Below are positions 1 to 5,924 of a DNA stretch of 11,349 nucleotides, in pieces. Every line of letters begins with the position of its first letter. Position 1 is the stretch's first letter. The DNA is from Firmicutes bacterium CAG:882. GTDB lineage: Bacteria > Bacillota > Clostridia > Lachnospirales > Lachnospiraceae. The notes beneath the pieces were generated by a model, which was not told the origin of the DNA, ran no database searches, and was given only the letters and a program-made list of their open reading frames with translations. A program made the translations under genes and the position numbers. The stretch lies in NCBI GenBank assembly GCA_000435595.1, contig FR895382.1:1-11349 (forward strand). Reading direction: 5' to 3'.

Positions 1-2
1 AT

Positions 3-494
3 GAAGTATATAAGACTATTGTCGATGCATTCCACACACAGACAGTTGCAGAGTTCCTCTTAGAGGCTTACAAGGAAGCATATTTCCCTGCATTTGATTA
101 CAATGCGGACTATACAGTGGATGATAATTTTGTAAATGATATATTAAACTATAAGTCCTCAAAGGACGGAAAAACAGTTGTCAAGGTTGGCGTGTGTGGT
201 TCATCCAATGATCACTGGCTTGCAGTACAGAAGGTGTTAGACGATGAGAATGCGGGGATCTACATTGAGCTTGTGACATTCGATGCATACAACCTTCCTA
301 ATGAGGCACTCAACAACGGAGATATCGACCTCAATTCCTTCCAGCATAAGGCATATCTTAACAGTGATATGACAGCGAACGGCTACAATCTCACGGTTAT
401 AGGTGATACGCTTATGGCTCCGCTTTCACTTTATTCCAACAAGGTTGACACTCTTGATGCATTAAAGGAACTTGCAGGTCTTAAGGAGAATTAG
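3..494 (+). CDS. MetQ/NlpA-family substrate-binding lipoprotein, 3' part (5' end outside window)
   Basis: This reading frame is open from the window edge to a TAG stop, so the start lies upstream. The GTG at 117 is an internal Val codon, not a start. The family comprises surface lipoproteins that deliver methionine to the MetNI ABC transporter. Residues 1-31 of the visible part (ending EAYFPAF) look like the C-terminus of one MetQ module. A charged linker of about 25 residues follows. From about base 171 a second module begins with KVGVCGSSNDHW, then PNEALNNGDIDLNSFQHKAYL and GYNLTVIGDTLMAPLSLYS, which match the first half of MetQ (compare PNEALANGELDANFFQH). This module stops just before the usual hinge segment, leaving roughly 107 residues instead of about 240. 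The gene is followed two bases later by an M20 amidohydrolase, and its last codons contain that gene's ribosome binding site. I am confident of the family; transport of methionine itself is inferred. Confidence 0.82.
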   Translation, partial: EVYKTIVDAFHTQTVAEFLLEAYKEAYFPAFDYNADYTVDDNFVNDILNYKSSKDGKTVVKVGVCGSSNDHWLAVQKVLDDENAGIYIELVTFDAYNLPNEALNNGDIDLNSFQHKAYLNSDMTANGYNLTVIGDTLMAPLSLYSNKVDTLDALKELAGLKEN

Positions 495-496
495 TC

Positions 497-1693
497 ATGA
501 ATGAGATGGAAAAAAGCATATATGATGCTGTTATGGCAGACCATCAGTATGTTGTGGATTTGAGAAGATATTTTCACATGAACCCCGAGACGGCTAAGGA
601 GGAGTTCGGCACGGCAAAGCGCATAGAGGAGGAACTTGACAAGCTTGGAATAGAGCACAAGCGCGTCGGGGATACGGGCGTGTATGCTGAGATAAAGGGC
701 GAGCTTACAGGGGATAAGACGATTGTGCTGAGGGCGGACATAGATGCACTTGATGTCGAGGAGGCACATGAATGTCCGTATAAGAGCACGATTCCGGGAA
801 AAATGCATGCCTGTGGTCATGATGCACATGCCGCTGCACTTGTCGGAGCGGCCAGAATACTTTCTGCCAATAAGGATAAGTTCGGTGGAACAGTAAGATT
901 TACCTTCCAGCAGGGTGAGGAAATCGGCTACGGTGCAAGGCTCTTTGTTGATGGCGGGTATCTTGACGGAGCTGACAGAACCTTCGGAATACATGTAAGC
1001 TCAGCTTATGATGTAGGAAAGGTTGTAGCTTCAATAGGACCTAACAATGCAAGCGTTGACTGGTTTAGAATATCCGTTCACGGCAAGTCTGCACATGTAT
1101 CGACACCGCACCTTGGTGTTGATGCACTCTATATTGCAAGCCAGGTAGTTGTAGCCATACAGGCACTCATTACAAGAAGAACCAATCCTCTTGAGAGCAT
1201 TCTCATAGGTATAGGCAAGCTTGATGCAGGAACCGCTTATAATGTTGTGGCTGAGGAAGCTGCGATGGAGGGAACAATCCGTGTATTTTCACCGGAGCTT
1301 AGAAAGGCGACAAAGGAGAGAATAGAGCTTGTTGCTTCATCTATAGCTGCGATGTACGGTGGAACAGTGTCAATAGAGTGGAAGGATTTCACGTCACCGC
1401 TCATCAACGATGAGGAGTCCACACTCGAGGTGAGAAAGGTGCTCACGTCGGTATTCGGCAAGGAGAGTGTGGTGGAAAACAGAATACCTTCGCTTGGCGG
1501 GGATGATTTTGCCGAGTACATCTTAAAGGTTCCGGGCTGCTATGCATTCGTGGGCTCGAGAAACCCTGAGGTGCCTGAGACAGGTGTGGCACACCATAAT
1601 TCATACTTTGATGTCGGAGAGGATGCACTCACAATCATGGTAAATCTCATGAGTATATATGCGATTGAATTTCTCAATGGGGAGCTTGACTAG
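497..1693 (+). CDS. M20 family amidohydrolase (HipO/IAA-amino acid hydrolase-like)
   Basis: This 398-residue protein is a full-length M20D-type metallo-amidohydrolase, probably cytoplasmic, that cleaves an amide bond in an N-acylated amino acid or similar compound. Visible motifs are the metal-binding MHACGHDAH (C106, H108), the catalytic/metal pair QQGEE (E141, E142), the ligand FGIH (H166), the dimerisation-domain motif HGKSAH (196-200), NVVAEEAAMEGTIR (249-262), GGDDFAEY (334-341) and HHNSYFD (366-372). The usual GSEDF is GGDDF here. There is no signal peptide. The start is well set: AAGGAG at 483-488 lies 8 bases upstream, inside the end of the MetQ-like gene, so the two genes are probably translationally coupled. 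A metQ-M20 gene pair is known in streptococcal methionine-uptake operons, suggesting release of an amino acid from a conjugate imported by the transporter. The substrate is not shown by the sequence. Confidence 0.9.
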   Translation: MNEMEKSIYDAVMADHQYVVDLRRYFHMNPETAKEEFGTAKRIEEELDKLGIEHKRVGDTGVYAEIKGELTGDKTIVLRADIDALDVEEAHECPYKSTIPGKMHACGHDAHAAALVGAARILSANKDKFGGTVRFTFQQGEEIGYGARLFVDGGYLDGADRTFGIHVSSAYDVGKVVASIGPNNASVDWFRISVHGKSAHVSTPHLGVDALYIASQVVVAIQALITRRTNPLESILIGIGKLDAGTAYNVVAEEAAMEGTIRVFSPELRKATKERIELVASSIAAMYGGTVSIEWKDFTSPLINDEESTLEVRKVLTSVFGKESVVENRIPSLGGDDFAEYILKVPGCYAFVGSRNPEVPETGVAHHNSYFDVGEDALTIMVNLMSIYAIEFLNGELD

Positions 1694-1721
1694 GCAGTTT
1701 TAATGTTTATAAATAATTAAC

Positions 1722-1750
1722 TTTAAAAAAATCTCTGTTATGGTTATAAT
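1722..1750 (+). promoter_or_regulatory. Candidate promoter for exonuclease III, inside the terminator
   Basis: TTTAAA (1722-1727, four of six matches to the -35 consensus) and a perfect TATAAT (1745-1750) are separated by 17 bases. The -10 lies in the upper stem and loop of the terminator hairpin. The predicted start near 1757 is just before the right arm. The -35 is weak, so this is only a candidate. Confidence 0.4.
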
Positions 1751-1773
1751 ATAATCGTGACAGAGATTTTTGG
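1725..1773 (+). terminator. Rho-independent terminator after the metQ-M20 operon
   Basis: The arm ATCTCTGT (1731-1738) pairs perfectly with ACAGAGAT (1760-1767). The stem extends outward through an A-tract (1727-1730) with a T-tract (1768-1771). It extends inward through wobble and AT pairs to a small AT-rich loop around 1747-1751. The A-tract on the other side could make it work in both directions, but no minus-strand gene is seen nearby. Confidence 0.88.
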
Positions 1774-1822
1774 TTTTATAGGAAATTGCGTTGCAATATT
1801 CATATAACAAAGGAGTAGGATA

Positions 1823-2581
1823 ATGCCGAAGAAATATATTTCATGGAACGTAAATGGACTCAGAGCCTGTCTTGATAAGGGCTTTATGGATTTTTTTGAT
1901 AAGGTTGACGCTGATGCGGTGTGCCTTCAGGAGATTAAGCTGTCGGAGGGGCAGCTTGACTGGAATAAGCCGGGATATCATGCGTACTGGAATTACGCGA
2001 AGAAAAAGGGCTATTCGGGTACTGCGATTTTCTCAAAGGAGGAGCCGTTAAGTGTTTCTTACGATATGGGAATTGAGGAACATGATAACGAGGGAAGAAT
2101 AATAGCACTTGAGTTTATGGATTACTACCTTGTGACGGTATATACGCCTAATTCGCAGAGAGGACTTGAGAGGCTCGGTTACAGAATGAAGTGGGAGGAT
2201 GATTTCAGGGCATATCTTAATAAGCTCAGAGAGAATAAGCCTGTTATCGTGTGCGGTGATATGAATGTTGCACACAAGGAGATTGACCTTAAGAATCCTA
2301 AGAGCAACCACAAGAATGCGGGCTTTACCGATGAGGAGAGGGGCAAGATGACGGAGCTTCTTGACAGCGGTTTTATAGACACATTCAGATATTTTTACCC
2401 GGATGCAGCCGACAGATACTCATGGTGGTCATATATGTTCCATGCAAGGGAGAACAATGCAGGGTGGCGTATCGATTATTTTCTTGTGTCGGAGGAACTT
2501 AAGGACAGGCTGGTGAGTGCGGACATTCATCACAGCGTGCTGGGTTCTGACCACTGTCCTGTTGAACTGGTGATAAAATAG
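1823..2581 (+). CDS. xth: Exodeoxyribonuclease III / AP endonuclease (ExoA type)
   Basis: The 252-residue product belongs to the ExoIII/APE1 branch of the EEP nuclease superfamily. It cuts DNA at abasic sites in base excision repair and has 3'-phosphatase and 3'-5' exonuclease activity. The full catalytic set is present: N9 in SWNVNGLRA, E37 in CLQEIKL, Y107 in VYTPNSQ, D146 and N148 in CGDMNVAH, W215-R216-D218 in GWRIDYFL, and D243-H244 in GSDHCPV. The length is normal for the single-domain bacterial enzyme and there is no targeting signal. The ATG has AAAGGAG (1809-1815) 7 bases upstream. The gene follows a terminator and so starts a new transcription unit. The next gene begins 17 bases after its stop and is probably co-transcribed. 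In Bacillus the equivalent gene is called exoA. Confidence 0.96.
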   Translation: MPKKYISWNVNGLRACLDKGFMDFFDKVDADAVCLQEIKLSEGQLDWNKPGYHAYWNYAKKKGYSGTAIFSKEEPLSVSYDMGIEEHDNEGRIIALEFMDYYLVTVYTPNSQRGLERLGYRMKWEDDFRAYLNKLRENKPVIVCGDMNVAHKEIDLKNPKSNHKNAGFTDEERGKMTELLDSGFIDTFRYFYPDAADRYSWWSYMFHARENNAGWRIDYFLVSEELKDRLVSADIHHSVLGSDHCPVELVIK

Positions 2582-2597
2582 TAAAAGGTGATTATGA

Positions 2598-3785
2598 ATG
2601 GATGCTGCAAATGAAAATTTAAATCTGCTAAACATTACAGAGCAGGTACGGAAAACTAACGCAGAGCAGCCTGAAAATGATGTGCAGGAGGTTCAGGCAG
2701 GTGAAGAAAATATTGCCACTGTGCAGGAAGAAAACTACGCAGGACAGGGAGTTGAACAGGAGGCAATACAGGAAGGCACACCGGAAAATGTGCAGGAAAC
2801 AGTTGGTGAGAATATCGTGGTTCAGGCTGAGAAGAAAAAGAAGGTCAGAACACATGCTTCTTTTGCCAAAAATATCGTGTCAATCACGCTGTTCCTTCTT
2901 TCACTGGTTTTCGGAATAACAGCAAGCACATTATATGTCGTCAGGGAGGCATTGAGCCGTGAGTATGTCAACCAGGCGGTTTATGATATGACACTCGGGG
3001 ATATAGGAATCGGCTTTTGGTACGGATATTCCGGGCAGGAGGTAACTCTTGATGAGTACATGACGGATGTACTGAACTCTTCGGGAGTTGTGAATGTGCA
3101 GCAGAAGGATGTTAAGAGGCTTCTTGAATGTGAATTTGTAAAAACATTTACGGCTGACAGGTTTAACAGATATGTTTCGGATTTTATATATGGAACGGGA
3201 GAGGGAACAATAAGCGTTCAGGAGATTATACAGCTTCTTGACGATAACTGGAGTGAAACAGCACGGATACTGGGAATTGATACCTTGAAGCATGACGGGG
3301 TGTCACAGGAGGATATAAAAAAGGATATTCTTGACGGGGCTTATGAAAAGCTTGTTCAGGATATTCATTTTGGCAGCTTCACGCTCTCCAATTTTAGAAA
3401 AGAATATCCGGTTGTTATAAATGCGGCGCATACGATGGTTTCATATCCTGCCATAGCAGCCATGGTAGCACTTGCGGTACTTTTCTGGATTATCATTCTA
3501 TTTATGAATATAAGGTACTGCGGAGGTTTCAGATACATCGGAAGATGCATGAGTTTAATAGGAATTGTCAATCTTGCGGCAGCGGGGGCAATGTATGTTC
3601 TGCCTGTTGTGCTCAACCGGCTGTTCGGACTGGGGTACGGCTTTTACATAGCTTTTTTCAATCTGCAGGTAAGAAAACTGCTGTATGCCGGTGCGGTAAT
3701 ATTAGGGTGCGGAATTTTAATCACGCTTATGGGTAAGATACTAAGAAAGATAAGAAAGAGAATATTGAGACGGAAATTGACATAA
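2598..3785 (+). CDS. Unrecognised four-helix membrane protein with acidic, Gln-rich N-terminus
   Basis: I do not recognise this 395-residue protein. Residues 1-80 are hydrophilic, rich in Glu, Gln and Asn, and probably disordered. A short basic stretch KKKKVR (79-84) precedes the first transmembrane helix (about 92-115). A soluble segment of about 165 residues follows (116-282), presumably outside the cell by the positive-inside rule. Three further helices lie at about 284-305, 317-339 and 360-380. The tail (379-395) is strongly basic and cytoplasmic. The soluble segment contains YVSDFIYGTGEGTISVQEI, which recalls uncharacterised clostridial membrane proteins, but I cannot name a family. The ATG is preceded by AAAGGTG (2584-2590) at 7 bases, a moderate site. 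The gene sits 16 bases behind exonuclease III, and its last codons carry the -35 element of the gpmI promoter. No function is assigned. Confidence 0.85.
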   Translation: MDAANENLNLLNITEQVRKTNAEQPENDVQEVQAGEENIATVQEENYAGQGVEQEAIQEGTPENVQETVGENIVVQAEKKKKVRTHASFAKNIVSITLFLLSLVFGITASTLYVVREALSREYVNQAVYDMTLGDIGIGFWYGYSGQEVTLDEYMTDVLNSSGVVNVQQKDVKRLLECEFVKTFTADRFNRYVSDFIYGTGEGTISVQEIIQLLDDNWSETARILGIDTLKHDGVSQEDIKKDILDGAYEKLVQDIHFGSFTLSNFRKEYPVVINAAHTMVSYPAIAAMVALAVLFWIIILFMNIRYCGGFRYIGRCMSLIGIVNLAAAGAMYVLPVVLNRLFGLGYGFYIAFFNLQVRKLLYAGAVILGCGILITLMGKILRKIRKRILRRKLT

Positions 3786-3805
3786 TTTTCACAGTATGGT
3801 ACAAT
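3777..3805 (+). promoter_or_regulatory. Strong sigma-A-type promoter of gpmI
   Basis: A perfect TTGACA (3777-3782) and TACAAT (3800-3805) are spaced 17 bases apart, with an extended -10 TGG at 3797-3799. The -35 overlaps the last codons and touches the stop codon of the preceding membrane-protein gene. The predicted start near 3812 gives a leader of about 80 bases. Within the leader, CGGG and CCCG plus two TATA segments could form a weak, interrupted hairpin. Confidence 0.82.
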
Positions 3806-3892
3806 TTCACACGGAAATAGAACGGACGGTGCGGGAAGTATATTTGTATATGCGCTGCCCGGAATAATATAAATCTAAAGGAGAATATTACA

Positions 3893-5434
3893 ATGAGAAA
3901 GAAACCGGTTGTACTTATGGTACTTGATGGCTACGGACTTAGTGACCGTACAGAGGGAAATGCTATTGCACTTGCCAACACACCTGTTATGGACAAGCTT
4001 ATGAAGGAGTGTCCTTTTGTAAAGGGAAATGCTTCAGGACTTGCAGTAGGACTTCCTGACGGACAGATGGGTAACTCAGAGGTTGGTCACATGAACATCG
4101 GTGCCGGACGTATCATATATCAGGATCTTACAAGAATAACAAAGGCAATCGAGGATGGCGATTTCTTCGAGAATAAGGCACTCCTTGCCGCTATGGAGAA
4201 CTGTAAGAAGAACAATTCAGACCTTCACCTGTGGGGACTTTTATCGGATGGTGGTGTTCACAGCCATATTTCACATGTATACGGACTTCTCGAGCTTGCC
4301 AAGAAGTGCGGCGTTGAGAAGGTGTATGTTCACGCATTCTTAGACGGACGTGATACACCTCCTGCATCAGGTAAGGACTATGTTGCCAAGCTTGAGGAGA
4401 AGATGGCGGAAATCGGTGTCGGCAAAGTGGCTTCACTTTCAGGACGTTACTATGCAATGGACAGAGATAACAACTGGGACAGAGTGAAGAAGGCTTATGA
4501 TTCTCTTGTACTCGGAGAGGGCGTTAAGGCGACAAGTGCTGTCAAGGCTATGGAGGATTCTTACGCTGAGGGTGTTACCGATGAGTTCGTAATCCCTACG
4601 GTAATCACGGACGAGGCAGGCAATCCTTTATCGGTTGTAAAGGAGAACGACTCCGTTATCTTCTTTAACTTCCGTCCTGACCGTGCAAGAGAGATGACAA
4701 GAGCGTTCTGTGACGATAAGTTCACCGGCTTTGACAGAAAGTTCATGTCTCTCACATTCGTATGCTTCAAGGATTATGATGAGACAATTCCTAACAAGCT
4801 TATTGCATTTGAGAACGGTACAATCAAGAATACATTCGGTGAATATATTGCAAGCAAGGGACTTAAGCAGCTTCGACTTGCCGAGACAGAGAAGTACGCA
4901 CATGTTACCTTTTTCTTCAACGGCGGCGTTGAGGAGCCTAATGTTGATGAGGCAAGACTTCTTGTAAACAGTCCTAAGGATGTGGCTACCTATGATCTTA
5001 AGCCGGAGATGAGTGCTCCTGAGGTTGGCATGGATCTCGTTGAAGCAATCAAGTCTGATAAGTATGATGTTATCATCATTAACTTTGCTAACCCTGATAT
5101 GGTAGGACATACAGGTGTTATTCCGGCAGCAGTCAAGGCAGTTGAGAGAGTTGACCAGCTTGTAGGAGATGCTGTACAGGCAGTTAAGGATGTTGATGGT
5201 GTTCTCTTTATCTGTGCTGACCACGGAAATGCAGAGAAGATGATTGACTATGAGACAGGCAAGCCTCATACGGCACATACAACCAACCCGGTTCCGTTTA
5301 TCCTTGTGAATGCTGACCCATCCTTCAAGCTCAGAGAGGGCGGATGCCTTGCAGACATAGCTCCTACACTTCTCGAGATTATGGAGCTTCCACAGCCTGC
5401 CGAGATGACGGGAAAGTCTCTTATAGTTAAATAA
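3893..5434 (+). CDS. gpmI: 2,3-bisphosphoglycerate-independent phosphoglycerate mutase
   Basis: This 513-residue cytoplasmic enzyme interconverts 3- and 2-phosphoglycerate in glycolysis, using two Mn ions and a phosphoserine intermediate. Alkaline-phosphatase-superfamily metal and catalytic residues are all visible: D12 in VLDGYG, the catalytic S62 in GQMGNSEVGHMNIGAGR, D402 and H406 in ANPDMVGHTG, D443-H444 in CADHGNAEK, and H462 in TAHTTNP. The inserted phosphotransferase domain shows H123 (GGVHSH), DGRDTPP (151-157), GRYYAMDRD (184-192) and FRPDRARE (260-267). The length is typical. AAAGGAG (3877-3883) lies 9 bases before the ATG. Leu codons strongly favour CTT (7 of 7 in the first 56 residues). 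The gene has its own strong promoter and terminator, as expected for a highly expressed glycolytic gene next to secG. Confidence 0.98.
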   Translation: MRKKPVVLMVLDGYGLSDRTEGNAIALANTPVMDKLMKECPFVKGNASGLAVGLPDGQMGNSEVGHMNIGAGRIIYQDLTRITKAIEDGDFFENKALLAAMENCKKNNSDLHLWGLLSDGGVHSHISHVYGLLELAKKCGVEKVYVHAFLDGRDTPPASGKDYVAKLEEKMAEIGVGKVASLSGRYYAMDRDNNWDRVKKAYDSLVLGEGVKATSAVKAMEDSYAEGVTDEFVIPTVITDEAGNPLSVVKENDSVIFFNFRPDRAREMTRAFCDDKFTGFDRKFMSLTFVCFKDYDETIPNKLIAFENGTIKNTFGEYIASKGLKQLRLAETEKYAHVTFFFNGGVEEPNVDEARLLVNSPKDVATYDLKPEMSAPEVGMDLVEAIKSDKYDVIIINFANPDMVGHTGVIPAAVKAVERVDQLVGDAVQAVKDVDGVLFICADHGNAEKMIDYETGKPHTAHTTNPVPFILVNADPSFKLREGGCLADIAPTLLEIMELPQPAEMTGKSLIVK

Positions 5435-5468
5435 TTGCAATTTCAAGCGTAATTTTAATAAAAATTAC

Positions 5469-5497
5469 TTGAAAAAAAGCACCGACTATGCTATTAT
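5469..5497 (+). promoter_or_regulatory. Promoter of secG embedded in the gpmI terminator
   Basis: TTGAAA (5469-5474) and TATTAT (5492-5497) are separated by 17 bases, with an extended -10 TGC at 5489-5491. The spacer is the left arm of the terminator and the -10 sits in its loop. The predicted start near 5504 is the first base of the right arm, so the new transcript would lack the left arm and would not terminate there. The leader to the secG start would be about 73 bases. Confidence 0.65.
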
Positions 5498-5519
5498 GTC
5501 TGAAGTCGGTGCTTTTTTA
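5472..5519 (+). terminator. Rho-independent terminator of gpmI
   Basis: AGCACCGACT (5478-5487) pairs perfectly with AGTCGGTGCT (5504-5513). The A-run before it and the T-run after it (5514-5518) extend the helix and supply the U-tract. The 16-base loop (5488-5503) holds a -10-like element. Confidence 0.93.
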
Positions 5520-5576
5520 TGGCGATAATTGCATAAAAAAGTACATTATGGTATCTTGATGTAGGAGGTGTGAACC

Positions 5577-5810
5577 ATGGCAGTTTTGAAGATAATATTG
5601 ATAGTGATTTTTGTAATTGATTGTATAGCTTTATCAGCAATAGTGTTACTTCAGGAGGGCAAGAGCGCAGGGCTTGGTGCGATAAGCGGTGCTGCTGAGA
5701 CCTACTGGGGCAGAAATAAGGGGCGTTCTGCAGAGGGTAAGCTCGAGAAGTTTACTACTATCGCAGCGATTGCTTTCCTTGTAATTGCATTAGTACTTAA
5801 TGTATTTTAA
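5577..5810 (+). CDS. secG: Preprotein translocase subunit SecG
   Basis: This 77-residue membrane protein is the small, non-essential subunit of the SecYEG export channel in the cytoplasmic membrane. It has the standard two-helix hairpin, with helices at about 4-26 and 58-77. The cytoplasmic loop between them carries the family signature LLQEGKSAGLGAISGAAET (24-42), matching the LLQ-GK-GLG pattern. The length is normal for Firmicutes. AGGAGG (5563-5568) lies 8 bases before the ATG. It sits between gpmI and rnr, a common Firmicutes order. Its own terminator follows directly, so most transcripts probably carry secG alone. Confidence 0.96.
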   Translation: MAVLKIILIVIFVIDCIALSAIVLLQEGKSAGLGAISGAAETYWGRNKGRSAEGKLEKFTTIAAIAFLVIALVLNVF

Positions 5811-5833
5811 CTACTGACACCCTTGCAGATAAT
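5805..5833 (+). promoter_or_regulatory. Weak candidate promoter for rnr inside the secG terminator
   Basis: GATAAT (5828-5833) matches the -10 consensus at five of six positions and lies at the loop of the terminator hairpin. A poor -35 (TTTTAA, 5805-5810) is 17 bases upstream. The predicted start near 5840 is the first base of the right arm, the same geometry as at the gpmI terminator. I found no better promoter between secG and rnr. Confidence 0.25.
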
Positions 5834-5850
5834 ACTGTGAGGGTGTTTTT
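5817..5850 (+). terminator. Rho-independent terminator of secG
   Basis: ACACCCT (5817-5823) pairs with AGGGTGT (5840-5846). The stem continues inward through two wobble pairs and CAG/CTG to an ATAATA loop, and is followed by TTTTT. An outer perfect repeat, TTAACTAC (5807-5814) and GTAGTTAA (5853-5860), encloses it, with the left outer arm covering the secG stop codon. Confidence 0.9.
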
Positions 5851-5924
5851 GTGTAGTTAACAAGAATTAGAGTTGAATCAATTACTTACTAATAAGAGTT
5901 ATGAAAAGGAGGGGAAATTTGATA

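Noticed and set aside
117..494. Separate 125-residue gene starting at GTG 117
   Set aside because: The frame is open and protein-like to the window edge, and residues before 117 match a MetQ C-terminus. No ribosome binding site precedes the GTG.
4628..5446. Long minus-strand open frame of 272 codons opposite gpmI
   Set aside because: It is the antisense shadow of a perfectly conserved gpmI. Its protein is Cys/Leu/Ile-rich with no domain and no ribosome binding site.
5529..5557. Alternative secG promoter TTGCAT-N17-TATCTT with TGG
   Set aside because: Its start would fall near 5564, inside the secG ribosome binding site, which would spoil translation. The upstream promoter in the terminator is better placed.
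5901..5924. Upstream ATG of rnr adding 8 residues
   Set aside because: The strong AAGGAGG lies inside this extension, so it serves a start further downstream, and nothing similar precedes 5901.
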